DNA from: Bacillus dicomae
GTDB lineage: Bacteria > Bacillota > Bacilli > Bacillales > Bacillaceae_G
DNA: 64,000 nt
Direction: 5' to 3'
Assembly: GCF_006494425.1 (NCBI RefSeq)
Contig: NZ_VHIV01000007.1
Coordinates: 124,001-188,000 of the forward strand
Shown here: positions 27,583 to 37,886 of the stretch, piece after piece
Position numbering within the stretch: position 1 is the stretch's first letter
Layout: the number at the start of each line of letters is the position of its first letter
The notes under the pieces: model-generated
What the model saw: only the letters and a program-made list of their open reading frames with translations
Told to the model about the DNA's origin: nothing
Database searches by the model: none
Translations under genes and position numbers: made by a program

Positions 27583-27641
27583 ATATCGACCACAACTCCA
27601 AATATATCAGCGATTTTTGAAATATATCGACTTACCAACAA
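27583..27641. repeat. AT-rich intergenic element, copy B
   Basis: About 59 bases sharing ATATC, AATATATC, ATATATCGA and CTTACCAACAA with copy A at 21431-21490, in the same order and nearly the same spacing. Confidence 0.55.
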
Positions 27642-27662
27642 AGATTAACAATAAGTGCAACA

Positions 27663-28370
27663 TTAAACCGTCATCTTCCAACTAGATAACGCTAACCAGT
27701 TTTCCATTTCTTTATAATCAGGCATGATCTTCCCGACAAGGCGCCAGAAAGAGCGATCATGATTTAAATGAACCATATGACACATTTCATGAACAACTAC
27801 ATAGTCAATTACTTGCTTTGGTGCCATCGCTAGCTTCCAATTGAATGTTAGTTGTAAATTTGAATCACAAGTGCCCCACGTGCGACTACTATCTGTAATA
27901 CGAATAGAACGTGGTTTTGTTTTGAAATTACTTTGATGCGCTTTAATACTCTTCTCTACTAATGACTTACACTGCTTATAGTAAAATCGTTTTAAAGCTT
28001 GTTGTATTTTCTCATCCTTAAGCTCTTTCACATAAATATGTAGCGTATCTTCTTCAAACACTGCACTGTCTTGCGTAATACTTGCATCTTGAGAGACCTG
28101 TATTGGATACGTATTCCCTAAATACAGAAAGCCCTCTCCTTGATCATAATCTTTTTCCTGTGGTCCAAGCGCTCTCTCCTGCATTTCCTTACGTGTTGTC
28201 TGGATCCAATCCCACTTCTCCTCTAACAATTGGACTAAGTATTCAACAGGTGTCCCTTTTGGAGCTTGCACTTCCACATTTCCGTACGAATCTACAAAAA
28301 GACGCACCGATTTTTTCTTTTTATAAGTTATATGAAAATTAATTGTTTCACCTAAATATGTATGTACCAT
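27663..28370 (-). CDS. YgjP-like metallopeptidase domain protein
   Basis: A 235-residue soluble protein of the YgjP/WLM (DUF45) family. The zinc motif is VVHEMCHMVHLNHDRSFW near 200, i.e. HExxH with a third His five residues on. Upstream come the characteristic RITDSSRTWGTCDSN and LTFNWKLAMAP segments. These proteins are predicted zinc peptidases of unknown target and often occur as single genes, as here. No signal peptide. Confidence 0.85.
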   Translation of the reverse strand: MVHTYLGETINFHITYKKKKSVRLFVDSYGNVEVQAPKGTPVEYLVQLLEEKWDWIQTTRKEMQERALGPQEKDYDQGEGFLYLGNTYPIQVSQDASITQDSAVFEEDTLHIYVKELKDEKIQQALKRFYYKQCKSLVEKSIKAHQSNFKTKPRSIRITDSSRTWGTCDSNLQLTFNWKLAMAPKQVIDYVVVHEMCHMVHLNHDRSFWRLVGKIMPDYKEMENWLALSSWKMTV

Positions 28371-28405
28371 TTCATCACCTAGCGTATTATTTTTACAAAT
28401 AAAAA

Positions 28406-28431
28406 AGAGTAGGATACAAACGACCTACTCT
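28406..28431 (-). terminator. Terminator of the DUF1456 gene
   Basis: Stem AGAGTAGG / CCTACTCT with a 10-base loop, followed on the minus strand by TTTTTTATTTG. Confidence 0.8.
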
Positions 28432-28465
28432 ACCTATTATATCATTTACTGCTTTAACGAACTCA

Positions 28466-28984
28466 TTATCCTCTATACTTTACAGCTAATCCCTTAATGA
28501 AGTTTCTTGCGTATCTATCGCCGCACTCTTTGTAATTTTTATGGCCTTTCTTTCTTAATAAAGCGCCTAGTTCGCCCTTTGTCACCGTAACTCCTACGCT
28601 GTCTAATATATCAAGTACATCCTCACTCGTTAATGAAAGTGCGATTTTCATTTTCTTTAAAAGAAGGTTATTAGCACTCTCTTTGCTTTGTACAGGTGCC
28701 GGTTGTCCTGGTTTCGGATCTTGCTTTCCTCTTTTTAAAGTAATAAAACCATTTAAAAATGCCTCTAACATCATCATATCGCATGTTTTTACGTACTCAT
28801 CTTCAGCCACATCATCATTTTCAGGTTCATGCTGAGGAGCTCTCTTTATTTTTGTAAGCATATCAGCTACGTCTTCTTTCGTTACTTCCATCCCGCCAAG
28901 TTTAAAGATTTCTACCATATCTATATCTTTTATATCTAAAGCGTATCTTACTCTTTTTAATATATCATTGTTGCTCATTGCCAT
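28466..28984 (-). CDS. DUF1456 family protein (YehS-like)
   Basis: A 172-residue protein with two copies of the DUF1456 unit: NNDILKRVRYALDIKDIDMV from 4 and NNLLLKKMKIALSLTSEDVL from about 105, each followed by GGMEVTKEDVADML or VGVTVTKGELGALL. The C-terminal KGHKNYKECGDRYARNFIKG is also family-typical. The role is unknown; E. coli YehS is the best-known relative. Single gene with a good ribosome binding site (AGGAGGAA) and its own terminator. Confidence 0.85.
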   Translation of the reverse strand: MAMSNNDILKRVRYALDIKDIDMVEIFKLGGMEVTKEDVADMLTKIKRAPQHEPENDDVAEDEYVKTCDMMMLEAFLNGFITLKRGKQDPKPGQPAPVQSKESANNLLLKKMKIALSLTSEDVLDILDSVGVTVTKGELGALLRKKGHKNYKECGDRYARNFIKGLAVKYRG

Positions 28985-29343
28985 TGTTTTTCCTCCTGAA
29001 ATGTTGATTATAGTAATGCTTTTAGCATGTATAAATGAATGTCGTCAAGTTACTACTTTAACATTTTAGAGGGAGGTTTTGTAGTCTTAGGTAGATTAAT
29101 GCTTGTGGGATTAAATCTATGAAGAGATTTGAATACTTTTTGAGTCACCCTTACCTATATTATTTTTTTATAACAATACACAGGTATTAATTAGTATAAT
29201 AGAATAACAGCATTTTAAGGGCTTTCAGTTAAGTGGAGAATATCCAGTCTATATTTTTAGCGGAAGGGCAAGAAATTTTTCAACTCTTTCTATGTTATTA
29301 ATAAAAAAACATACTTTACTTTTATGATTGGAGTTTGTTGTAA
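28985..29343. other. Intergenic stretch of about 360 bases
   Basis: Contains the leader of the DUF1456 gene and the promoter region of the following plus-strand gene. A lone Shine-Dalgarno-like GAGGGAGG near 29069 precedes no open frame and may be a remnant. Nothing else recognisable. Confidence 0.4.
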
Positions 29344-29973
29344 ATGTTAGAAAAAGGTGCAGACCGAGTGAACAAAGTAGAATTAATGGACAAACACCTT
29401 GATTCTCACCAAGGAAAAATAACCAGTACCGAGATTTGTAACATTGTAATGTCCATTTTCAAATTTGATTTAACAACTAAACCTGTCCTATCAAAAGAAT
29501 GGATAATGGCAGGAGCAGGTTCCTCAACTGAGAACATTGCTAAAATGGCTATAGATTCTACTCTCACCCATTACGGAAAAAAGGTCACAGGAATAGAAAT
29601 CCGCCAACTTATCAATCAAATTTTTGGTATTAACTTAGATGCAATATCCTCTTTAGAAGGGGCAAGAATTTCTTTATTTTCTAAAGAGCAGTGGGTTGTT
29701 CGAGATGAACAAGACTTATTTGTTGTTCATACTGGATTAGGGGATGTCGATGTAAAGGTTTTTCCTACTGACTATTTCACTGAACAAACTGGATTAGAAG
29801 AATTGCCGAAGGACCTAAAGCAATCATTAACAAACTTTGGATTCTCTTGCGATGAAAGGGCAGGATGTTACTATTACTCAAATCCATCTGGAAAAGCAAT
29901 TCCAGATGCCTTTAAGGGGCAAATCATCGGAACAATCCTCAAGGAGATTCACGATTCATATCAATCTTTATAA
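29344..29973 (+). CDS. Hypothetical protein with an internal duplication
   Basis: A 209-residue protein I do not recognise. Residues about 12-50 (MDKHLDSHQGKITSTEICNI and on) and 75-115 (IDSTLTHYGKKVTGIEIRQL and on) are two copies of one helical unit, both running into an IF.(F/I)(D/N)L segment. The C-terminal half is different, with a YYYSNPSGKAIPDAFKGQII segment. The start is ATG 29344 with GGAG 10 bases upstream. It ends at a strong bidirectional terminator and is alone. Function unknown. Confidence 0.7.
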   Translation: MLEKGADRVNKVELMDKHLDSHQGKITSTEICNIVMSIFKFDLTTKPVLSKEWIMAGAGSSTENIAKMAIDSTLTHYGKKVTGIEIRQLINQIFGINLDAISSLEGARISLFSKEQWVVRDEQDLFVVHTGLGDVDVKVFPTDYFTEQTGLEELPKDLKQSLTNFGFSCDERAGCYYYSNPSGKAIPDAFKGQIIGTILKEIHDSYQSL

Positions 29974-30007
29974 AAAAATCATATAGGGAAATCCTATATG
30001 ATTTTTT
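29973..30007. terminator. Bidirectional terminator
   Basis: Stem AAAAAATCATATAGG / CCTATATGATTTTTT with a 5-base loop, between convergent genes. Confidence 0.9.
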
Positions 30008-30027
30008 AGTCGGTGAACACAATAACT

Positions 30028-31668
30028 TTATTTTCCGAAAGACGATAAAAATTTAACCCTATCTCCCATAGGAGGGGTATTATTATCGACTAAAGCGACT
30101 TCTAGAACTGCTGGCCCATTTAAATTCATCAAGTCGTTTATAACATCTTGATTGATATCTTCTAATTCATTGATTCTATAACTTGGTATATTCATAGCCG
30201 CAGCCATTGCACTAATATTGATTGATTCCTGCTCAAAGGATGGATGAGTCCTGCGGAACTGTAACGAATGCCCATGATATACCATTCCTAAACGAGCATT
30301 ATTCATCACAACAAATAAAATTGGCAAATTATATTCCTTTGCCGTCAATATTTCCAACCCGTGCATGAAAAAGCAGCCATCACCCGTAATACATACAACC
30401 GGACGCTCTGGTTCAGCCAGTTTTGAGCCAATCGCAGACCCAATCCCGCTTCCCATTGCACCAAAATGTACATTAATATTATAGGTGTCAATATCTACTA
30501 CCTTCATGTGGTTGATAACATACGCCATAAATTCACCAATATCAATCGTATACCTAGTATTTGACGGTAAACATTTTTGAAGAGTCAGAAGAACATTTTT
30601 CGTATTATATTCCTCCGTATTTTCTTCCTCTTTCTTCTTTTCAACGGTAAGCGCAGTACTTTCCTTTTGTAACCCTAAAGCTTTTAATTCTTCTATTAAC
30701 AATAATAAACTTAAATTTATATCGCCTCGTACTGGAATATCCACTTTGTACTTCCGATTAAAGACAGATTGGTCAAAATCCATTTGAACAGAGAAACGAT
30801 CTTTTATCAAATTTCCATTATAATTATTTGTCGCCGTTTCACCTAAGCTGGAGCCCACAATCAATAATGCTTTTCCATCACCTTCATTAATCAATGCGGA
30901 AGTAGCCTCATGACCAGCAAATCCAAACACTCCGACTAAAAGCGGATGGTCCTCAGGGATATATCCCTTTGCTTGTGGAGTTGTTATAATTGGCCAATTC
31001 AGTAGTTCTGCTAGCTCTATTAATGACTCAACAGAGTTTCTTATACCCTGTCCTGCAAAGATATAACCCTTATCCCTTTTTACCAATTCTCTAGCTGTTT
31101 CTTTTATTGTGCCTAGGTCAGGAACAATAGGAAGTCTTTTAGGAAGTGGCGGTATTTCAACATTCCCTATATTTTCGTGTTGAATATCAATCGGTATCGC
31201 AACATGTACAGGTCCTGGTACTCCGGATATAGCAATTTCAATTGCCATTGCGACTTCTTTAAGTACATCCTTTACATCATTCACCGTAACGCTATATTTT
31301 GTAACAGGCCTGAAGACTGGTTCTACATCTAATTCTTGTGATGCATTCAAACCTACCGTACTAAGAGGTACAGCACCTGTAATGAATAAAACAGGTAAAT
31401 GCTCTCGCATAGCATTAGCAGCACCTGTTACAAGATTTGTAGCACCTGGTCCGCTACAACCAATACACACACTTAGCTGATTTGTATATTTAGCATAAGC
31501 GGCAGCCATGTAGGATGCTGCTCCTTCATGCTTTGCTACGATTGGTGTTAATTCAGGCATATCATAAAGCTCATCAAAAAACGCATTTACAGAACCAGCT
31601 GGGATACCAAATATATGTTTAACTTCATTAGCTATTAAATATTCTAATACATTTCGGGCTGCTCTCAT
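30028..31668 (-). CDS. Thiamine pyrophosphate enzyme, acetolactate synthase-like
   Basis: A 546-residue TPP-dependent enzyme with the three-domain plan of the acetolactate synthase/pyruvate oxidase family. Visible: the catalytic Glu in VAKHEGAASYMA near 46, GCSGPGATNL near 77, and the TPP motif GDGCFFMHGLEI...NN near 425-450. No regulatory subunit gene follows, so it is probably catabolic (2-oxo acid decarboxylase, oxalyl-CoA-type or alpha-acetolactate synthase) and not the biosynthetic IlvB. It starts 24 bases after the stop of a GGDEF-EAL gene and seems to be in one operon with it, which is unusual. Confidence 0.8.
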   Translation of the reverse strand: MRAARNVLEYLIANEVKHIFGIPAGSVNAFFDELYDMPELTPIVAKHEGAASYMAAAYAKYTNQLSVCIGCSGPGATNLVTGAANAMREHLPVLFITGAVPLSTVGLNASQELDVEPVFRPVTKYSVTVNDVKDVLKEVAMAIEIAISGVPGPVHVAIPIDIQHENIGNVEIPPLPKRLPIVPDLGTIKETARELVKRDKGYIFAGQGIRNSVESLIELAELLNWPIITTPQAKGYIPEDHPLLVGVFGFAGHEATSALINEGDGKALLIVGSSLGETATNNYNGNLIKDRFSVQMDFDQSVFNRKYKVDIPVRGDINLSLLLLIEELKALGLQKESTALTVEKKKEEENTEEYNTKNVLLTLQKCLPSNTRYTIDIGEFMAYVINHMKVVDIDTYNINVHFGAMGSGIGSAIGSKLAEPERPVVCITGDGCFFMHGLEILTAKEYNLPILFVVMNNARLGMVYHGHSLQFRRTHPSFEQESINISAMAAAMNIPSYRINELEDINQDVINDLMNLNGPAVLEVALVDNNTPPMGDRVKFLSSFGK

Positions 31669-31692
31669 TTGTATTCTCCATTCATTTTTAAT

Positions 31693-34515
31693 TTATTTCT
31701 CTATTAAAAAAAGTTTTTCGATGTCTTCAGCTATCGTAGGACGGCTGAAAAAATACCCTTGCATTAAATAACAATTTCGTGCAGATAAAAATTCGACCTG
31801 TTCCTTTGTCTCAACACCTTCAGCAATAACATCAAGGTTCAAATTCTTAGCCAGCGTAATAATAGTATTCGTAATAGCTGCATCATCTTTTGTCATATCC
31901 TGTACAAAGGATTTATCAATTTTCAACGTTGAAATAGGCAATTTTTTCAAATAACCTAAAGATGAATAACCAGTCCCAAAATCATCAATAGCGAGGTTGA
32001 TTCCTAGACCTTTTAATTTCTTCATTGTTTTTAAAGTTGATTCCGTATTTTTAACAATTAAATTTTCAGTGAGTTCTAGTTGTATATACCTCGGAGATAG
32101 CTCTACTTCCTCTAAAACATTTTTGACCATAGCAAATAAATCACTTTGTTCAAATTGACGTGCAGATAAATTCACAGACATACTAATTAATGGGGAACCT
32201 TGATCGTGCCATTTCTTTAATTGCCTGCAGGCCTCTTTTAGAACCCATTCACCGATTGGGACTATTAATCCAGTTTCTTCAGCTATTGGGATAAATTTAT
32301 CAGGCGGTATCATCCCATGTTCTCGATGGTTCCACCTAATTAAAGCCTCTACCCCCTCAATCTTATTCGTCTTACCATTTATTTGCGGTTGATAATAGAT
32401 TACAAGTTCTTCTTGTTCCAATGCCTTATACAAATCATTTTCTAGCTTGATGCTTTCAAAAGTTCTAGTATCCATTCCTTCACTGAAGAAATGATAGCTA
32501 CTTCCTGATATTTCTTTCGATTTATACATAGCTGTGTCTGCATTTTTAACTAAGATTTCAGTCGTATCACCGTTATCAGGAAATATACTAATACCAATAC
32601 TCGTTTTCATATAGATTTCATTATCTACTAACTGAAATGGCCTTGAAAAAGAATCAATGACACAATTTACTACCTTTAACACTTCTTTTTCACTTTTGAT
32701 ATTCGGTAAATAGATAGTAAATTCATCCCCGCCCTGTCTCGAGACCGTAGCACTTTTAGGAACACAAGCACTTAATCGATTTGCAACTTCTCGCAACAGC
32801 AGATCACCGAAGCTATGCCCGAGCGTATCATTCACAAATTTAAACCTGTCTAAATCCAAATACAGAACTGCTAATTTTTCAGCATGTAATTGAGCATATG
32901 TCAGCCCTTGAGTTAGCCTGTCCTTTAGTAGAACTCTATTAGGTAAATCTGTTAAACTATCAAAATAAGCATGGTATTTTATTTCTTCCTCCATTTGTTT
33001 CCTTTGGGTTATATCCTTAAAGGTAACGACTTCTCCGACAATTTCATTCCCTTCTTTTATAGAGGAAATGACATACTCCACCGGAAAACAGGATTGATCT
33101 TTTCTAAAAAACTGCTCAGTTTTATCGTAAAGATTCCAATTCCCATCGCAACCTGAGGCCACCTGCTTTTTCTTTCCTGCTTCAATTCCGTTAAAAACCA
33201 TACTGGACGGTTTTCCTATTAATTCATTTTTTATATCATAACCTAACATGGAGGCACCAGCTGGGTTACAAAAGGTAATATTCCCATCAAGGTCTAAACC
33301 GAAAATTCCTTCTCCAGCAGAATTGAGAATCAATTCCTTCTCACGGCTAAGCTGCTGTAATTCAGTTATTACTCGTTCCAGTTCCTTATTTTTAACCGTA
33401 ATTTCTGAGGTCCTCTCTTCGATAATAATTTCCTGTTTTTCCATATATAAAAGGTTTGATAGCGTGGAGGCAGTTGCATCAACAATAGATTGTGAAAGCT
33501 GTATTTGCGCTTCACAATAATTGAAATTACTATCTCCTAGGTTGACCACAGATATTTGCCCTAATACCTCTCCCATTGAAACCAATGGCAACATAAAGAG
33601 TCCCCTCATACCAAAATTACGGCAAACATCATGATTTGGGCGCGGATCTGCATAAACATCCGGAATCCAGATTGGCTTTTTTGTTTCAATGACCTCTTGC
33701 GTGACTCTATCATTACTTTTATCAAATTTTATCTTATCATGTGTCTTAATCCAATCTTCTTCTTTCCATTCTGAATCCTTACTTAACTTCACCGGTCTAA
33801 TTATCTTCTTAGCTAAAGGATCCAGTAAATGAACCCCGATATTATAATTGTCTAAAACTTTTCCTAAATAGGAAAAACAAGTATCAAGACTTTCCTGCAT
33901 AGAAGAACACATAGATAAATCCCGTGTCACATCTAGCAAGAGCTGTTTTTCAGCAATAAGGTTTACCTTATGAGTTAAATTATTCGCATTTTGAATAGCA
34001 ACAGCCGCCATATTCACATATGCTTCAACAGTTTGAATTTCTGACTCTGTTAAATTCATTGGAATTCCATAATCAAATAAAAAAACTAAACCAAATAATT
34101 CTTCTTCAAAAGAGATAGGAAGGACGAATAAAGATTTAATTCGAAACCCTTCCACTGCTCTCGGATCTGGCCGGCTATCCTTTGATGTATCAGGTATATA
34201 GATGGCTTTTTTTGTTTCAATTACTTCTTTCGCCAGCAGGTCAATGTCTGTATCAATGACATGCATATCCAACGTCCATCCATTAATAACTTCCGGTTTT
34301 CCTACATACCCTCTAAAAGTCCCATCTTCCTGCGGCAAATAAATACCAACAGAATCGCATTGAACGATTTCTTCAGAAATTGCTATTGTGACTTGCTCTA
34401 AAACTTCACGCAAATCCAGCTTTGTATTAATCATTTTAGTTATATTCGCAAGTCGAGAATACCTCGTTTGTTCCTTCAACATAAAAACGAACTCCATTTC
34501 ATTGAAATTATCCAT
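31693..34515 (-). CDS. GAF-GAF-PAS-GGDEF-EAL protein (c-di-GMP turnover)
   Basis: A 940-residue cytosolic signalling protein with no membrane segment. Order: GAF about 20-175, GAF about 200-360, a short coiled linker, PAS about 395-510, GGDEF about 520-680, EAL about 690-935. The GGDEF site reads RQGGDEF, intact for diguanylate cyclase activity. The EAL site (VEALIRWNH, later [10 protein letters not shown]) also looks intact, so it may make or degrade c-di-GMP. The two GAFs each contain a [12 protein letters not shown] or [12 protein letters not shown] segment, suggesting duplication. First gene of a pair with the TPP enzyme; a metabolic ligand for GAF or PAS is possible. Confidence 0.88.
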   Translation of the reverse strand: MDNFNEMEFVFMLKEQTRYSRLANITKMINTKLDLREVLEQVTIAISEEIVQCDSVGIYLPQEDGTFRGYVGKPEVINGWTLDMHVIDTDIDLLAKEVIETKKAIYIPDTSKDSRPDPRAVEGFRIKSLFVLPISFEEELFGLVFLFDYGIPMNLTESEIQTVEAYVNMAAVAIQNANNLTHKVNLIAEKQLLLDVTRDLSMCSSMQESLDTCFSYLGKVLDNYNIGVHLLDPLAKKIIRPVKLSKDSEWKEEDWIKTHDKIKFDKSNDRVTQEVIETKKPIWIPDVYADPRPNHDVCRNFGMRGLFMLPLVSMGEVLGQISVVNLGDSNFNYCEAQIQLSQSIVDATASTLSNLLYMEKQEIIIEERTSEITVKNKELERVITELQQLSREKELILNSAGEGIFGLDLDGNITFCNPAGASMLGYDIKNELIGKPSSMVFNGIEAGKKKQVASGCDGNWNLYDKTEQFFRKDQSCFPVEYVISSIKEGNEIVGEVVTFKDITQRKQMEEEIKYHAYFDSLTDLPNRVLLKDRLTQGLTYAQLHAEKLAVLYLDLDRFKFVNDTLGHSFGDLLLREVANRLSACVPKSATVSRQGGDEFTIYLPNIKSEKEVLKVVNCVIDSFSRPFQLVDNEIYMKTSIGISIFPDNGDTTEILVKNADTAMYKSKEISGSSYHFFSEGMDTRTFESIKLENDLYKALEQEELVIYYQPQINGKTNKIEGVEALIRWNHREHGMIPPDKFIPIAEETGLIVPIGEWVLKEACRQLKKWHDQGSPLISMSVNLSARQFEQSDLFAMVKNVLEEVELSPRYIQLELTENLIVKNTESTLKTMKKLKGLGINLAIDDFGTGYSSLGYLKKLPISTLKIDKSFVQDMTKDDAAITNTIITLAKNLNLDVIAEGVETKEQVEFLSARNCYLMQGYFFSRPTIAEDIEKLFLIEK

Positions 34516-34998
34516 TTATATTCAAATTTTAATCCTTATTTAAAACCAATAAATACTATCATTTTACTATGTATTTATTACTAATTCGACAAAATATTTC
34601 ATATTTCTCACTATTATAATGGTTTTTATAGATTTAATATAGGAATTATTTGCATAATCATTTAATATTTTCATTACTAAATTGCAAGATAAATACGTTG
34701 TTATTACTAAAAGCTACACAAAATTTTCCACTCTCAAAAAATTCATTTACTTATAATACAACTCAGCTTATGTAAAATAAAAAACAGATGGAAATCTCTC
34801 CCCATCAGGGGCTAGATTTCCATCTGCCTATTCAAACTATCTCTACACGCCAGCCACAAACTCCATATATACAGAGTATACGCGGGAACACAAAGATGTT
34901 GGTTAGTTCAATACATTTATAAAACTGTTTTTTCCGTTGCAATCTACAAAAGAACTTAAAACTAAATAAATATAATCCACCCCCTCGACTTCAGGGAG
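34516..34998. other. Intergenic stretch of about 480 bases
   Basis: The left part is the AT-rich upstream region of the GGDEF-EAL gene; the right part is the tail of the dus transcript with a terminator at 34785-34826. No coding frame with a ribosome binding site was seen. Confidence 0.5.
34785..34826 (-). terminator. Probable terminator downstream of dus
   Basis: Stem CAGATGGAAATCT / AGATTTCCATCTG enclosing a second CCCC/GGGG hairpin, followed on the minus strand by TTTTTTATTTTA. It lies about 170 bases past the dus stop. Confidence 0.7.
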
Positions 34999-35988
34999 TT
35001 ATACCGTTTCACTACCTTCTACTACATTAGCACTCGCCTCAAACTTATCAAGCAACGCACGCACTTCATCCGTTGATTTCGTGCTCATCAATTGATTTCT
35101 TAATTCAGCAGCTCCAGGGAATCCTTTTACATAAATTTTGAAAAAGCGATGTAGTCCTGTGATGGAGCGTGGTAGTACTTCGGCATATTGATCTTGAAGA
35201 TCAAGCTGCAGTCTTAAAAGATCGAGATGTTCTTTACTGCTATGCTCTCTTGGTTCTTTTTCAAAAGCAAATGGATTTTTAAAAATTCCTCGTCCGATCA
35301 TTACGCCATCAATGCCATATTTTTCAGCAAGTTCCAACCCAGTTTTACGGTCAGGAATGTCTCCATTGATTGTTAGAAGTGTATTTGGTGCAATACGATC
35401 ACGTAATTTTTTAATTTCCGGAATTAGTTCCCAGTGCGCATCTACTTGGCTCATTTCTTCTCTTGTACGTAAGTGAATAGAAAGGTTTGCGATATCTTGT
35501 TTGAAAATATGCGTTAACCAATCTTCCCATTCGCTTAACTCTTTAAAACCAAGGCGTGTTTTTACGCTGACAGGTAGTCCGCCTGCTTTTGCAGCTTGGA
35601 TAAGTTCTGCCGCAACATCTGGACGTAGAATAAGGCCACTACCTTTTCCTCTTGATGCTACGTTCGGTACAGGACAACCCATATTAATATCAATACCTTT
35701 AAACCCTAACTCTGCCATACCAATACTCATTTGACGGAAATATTCAGGATTATCTCCCCAAATATGTGCTACCATCGGTTGTTCATCTTCTGTAAAAATT
35801 AAACGGCCACGTACACTTTTCATACCTTCTGGATGACAATAGCTATCTGAGTTTGTGAACTCTGTGAAGAATACGTCTGGGCGACCAGCTTCACTTACTA
35901 CGTGACGGAAAACAACGTCTGTCACATCTTCCATTGGTGCAAGTACGAAAAACGGCCGTGGTAAATCACGCCAAAAATTATCTATCAT
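34999..35988 (-). CDS. dus: tRNA-dihydrouridine synthase
   Basis: FMN- and NADPH-dependent enzyme that reduces uridine to dihydrouridine in the D-loop of tRNA. Landmarks: [15 protein letters not shown] near the start, [19 protein letters not shown] with the catalytic Cys, KTRLGF near 145, and the barrel end [16 protein letters not shown] start it at the ATG at 35988, preceded by AGAGGA about 12 bases upstream; an in-frame GTG at 36009 would add seven residues but has no ribosome binding site. It follows the rlmCD gene on the same strand after a terminator. Confidence 0.9.
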   Translation of the reverse strand: MIDNFWRDLPRPFFVLAPMEDVTDVVFRHVVSEAGRPDVFFTEFTNSDSYCHPEGMKSVRGRLIFTEDEQPMVAHIWGDNPEYFRQMSIGMAELGFKGIDINMGCPVPNVASRGKGSGLILRPDVAAELIQAAKAGGLPVSVKTRLGFKELSEWEDWLTHIFKQDIANLSIHLRTREEMSQVDAHWELIPEIKKLRDRIAPNTLLTINGDIPDRKTGLELAEKYGIDGVMIGRGIFKNPFAFEKEPREHSSKEHLDLLRLQLDLQDQYAEVLPRSITGLHRFFKIYVKGFPGAAELRNQLMSTKSTDEVRALLDKFEASANVVEGSETV

Positions 35989-36039
35989 TTCAAATTCAAA
36001 TCCTCTCACTATGAATACAATTTCAAACTCTCAATAAAC

Positions 36040-36083
36040 CAAAAAGCAGATGGTATAGATTTTCCTATATCAACTGCTTTTCT
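36040..36083 (-). terminator. Terminator of the rRNA methyltransferase gene
   Basis: Stem AAAAGCAGTTGATATAG paired with CTATACCATCTGCTTTT (minus-strand reading), followed by TTTGG. Directly after the stop codon. Confidence 0.8.
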
Positions 36084-36084
36084 A

Positions 36085-37461
36085 TTATACCAACTTAAGC
36101 CAAGCCACACACTCTACGTGGGTCGTATGTGGGAACATATCAACAGGTTGTACTTCCTGTGTTTTATATCCACCTTCTTCTAGTACTTTTAAATCACGTG
36201 CTAATGTTGCTGGGTTACATGATACGTATACGACGCGTTTTGGTTTCATGTCGATGATTGTGTTTAGTAATGCCTCATCACAGCCTTTACGCGGCGGGTC
36301 TACGACCATTGTGTCAGCGATTACGCCTTCTTTGTACCATTTTGGAATGACTACTTCTGCTTCTCCTACACCAAATTCAGCGTTAGTCATGTTGTTAAGT
36401 GCTGCGTTTCGGTTTGCGTCTTCGATTGCTTCTGGGACGATTTCAACGCCGTACACTTTTTTCGCTTTTTGCGCTAGGAATAGGGAGATTGATCCAATTC
36501 CGCAATAGGCATCAATTACTGTTTCGTTGCCATCTAGTTTTGCGTATTCTAACGTTTTATCGTATAGCACTTTCGTTTGTTCTGGATTTACTTGATAGAA
36601 TGAACGTGCTGAAATTGCAAATTTAATGTCACCGATAAAGTCATAAATATATTCTGATCCGTACAGCACTGTCGTTGTGTCTCCGAAGATTACATTTGTA
36701 CGCTTCGTATTTACGTTTTGTACAATAGACTTTACTTCTGGGAATTTCGCAGCAATTTCTTCAATGATTGCTTTTTTGTTTGGCAATTCTGCCGTGCGAG
36801 TAATGAAGACAAGCATAATTTCCCCTGTTACTTGTCCGTAACGAGCCATTACGTGGCGAAGTGTTCCTTTGTTACGCTCTTCGTTGTATGCCGAAATACC
36901 GTGTTTTTCACAAATACGTTTTACTTCTTGGATTAATGTATCATTTTCTTCTGCCTGAATTAAACAGGATTCCATATTAATGATGTCATGCGTTCCTTGA
37001 CGATAGAAACCAGCTACAAGTCCACCTTCACGTTCTCCAATTGGTACTTGTGCTTTGTTACGGTATACCCATGGATTCTTCATGCCAAGTACAGGATGAA
37101 CAGGAACATCGCTTAATCCGCCAATGCGTTGCATAACGTCGCGTACTTGTTTTTCTTTCGCTTGTAATTGTCCTTCATATGTTAAGTGCTGAAGCTGACA
37201 ACCGCCGCACTGATTGTACACTGGGCATTCTGCATCTTTACGATATGGGCTCTCTGTATGAAGCTTCATTAAACGACCAAATGCGAAGTTTTTCTTCACT
37301 TTAATAATTTTAATTTGCGCTTCTTCACCTGGTAATCCGTTTTTAACGAAAATAGGATAGCCTTTTACTTTCGCAACACCGGCACCATCATGTGTTAAAT
37401 CTTCAAATACTACATCTATAAACTCGTTTTTTTCAACTGGTGGCGTCATTTTTGTACTCAT
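36085..37461 (-). CDS. rlmCD: 23S rRNA (uracil-C5)-methyltransferase, TrmA/RumA family
   Basis: Iron-sulfur, SAM-dependent RNA methyltransferase. The N-terminus is a TRAM domain ([19 protein letters not shown]), followed by the cluster ligands C-x5-C-x2-C ([10 protein letters not shown]) and a fourth Cys in NMESCLIQ. Motif I is [16 protein letters not shown]; the nucleophile is in [12 protein letters not shown]. In Bacillus the single homologue methylates U747 and U1939. I start it at the ATG at 37461 because GAGAGG lies 9 bases before it and falls inside a longer frame that begins at 37482. That gives 458 residues, a familiar length for this protein in the group. Confidence 0.92.
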   Translation of the reverse strand: MSTKMTPPVEKNEFIDVVFEDLTHDGAGVAKVKGYPIFVKNGLPGEEAQIKIIKVKKNFAFGRLMKLHTESPYRKDAECPVYNQCGGCQLQHLTYEGQLQAKEKQVRDVMQRIGGLSDVPVHPVLGMKNPWVYRNKAQVPIGEREGGLVAGFYRQGTHDIINMESCLIQAEENDTLIQEVKRICEKHGISAYNEERNKGTLRHVMARYGQVTGEIMLVFITRTAELPNKKAIIEEIAAKFPEVKSIVQNVNTKRTNVIFGDTTTVLYGSEYIYDFIGDIKFAISARSFYQVNPEQTKVLYDKTLEYAKLDGNETVIDAYCGIGSISLFLAQKAKKVYGVEIVPEAIEDANRNAALNNMTNAEFGVGEAEVVIPKWYKEGVIADTMVVDPPRKGCDEALLNTIIDMKPKRVVYVSCNPATLARDLKVLEEGGYKTQEVQPVDMFPHTTHVECVAWLKLV

Positions 37462-37600
37462 TTTCCGACCTCTCTTTTTCATAACACTGCGTTACATTTT
37501 ATCATACTTATATGGTCTATTTCTATCGGAAGAAAAAAAGCTATTGACGATAGTTCTCTGTTAATGTTACGCTACTACTAATTTAATACGGACGATGTTA

Positions 37601-37669
37601 CCTCATATATACTCGATAATATGGATCGAGAGTTTCTACCCGGCAACCTTAAATTGCTGGACTATGGGG
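37601..37669 (+). promoter_or_regulatory. Guanine (purine) riboswitch aptamer
   Basis: P1 pairs CCTCATA with TATGGGG. Between lie the conserved AGTTTCTACCCGGCAACC and AAATTGCTGGACTATGGG. The base following GGA in the 3' junction is C (GGACTATG), which reads guanine; adenine riboswitches have T there. It lies upstream of nupC and is followed by an intrinsic terminator, so guanine or hypoxanthine should switch off nucleoside uptake. Confidence 0.93.
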
Positions 37670-37696
37670 AAAACTAATGAATATTAGCCTATGTGC

Positions 37697-37762
37697 AAAA
37701 AAGGACTCATATTGATTAGCTTTCTCTCATAGATGAAAGTGAATCCATATGGGTCTTTTTTT
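37697..37762 (+). terminator. Riboswitch-controlled terminator before nupC
   Basis: Long stem AAAAAGGACTCATAT... pairing with ...CCATATGGGTCTTTTT (some G-T pairs), ending in a run of seven T. Confidence 0.85.
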
Positions 37763-37886
37763 ATTTCCATTTTTCTAAAAGGTCAGACATCTTACGTATG
37801 ACATAAAACCTCTTTGTTTTATTTTTAGTAATACAACGAGCGTTTTATGTACAAACTTTATACGAACTTCTGAAAGGGGCAACTAC

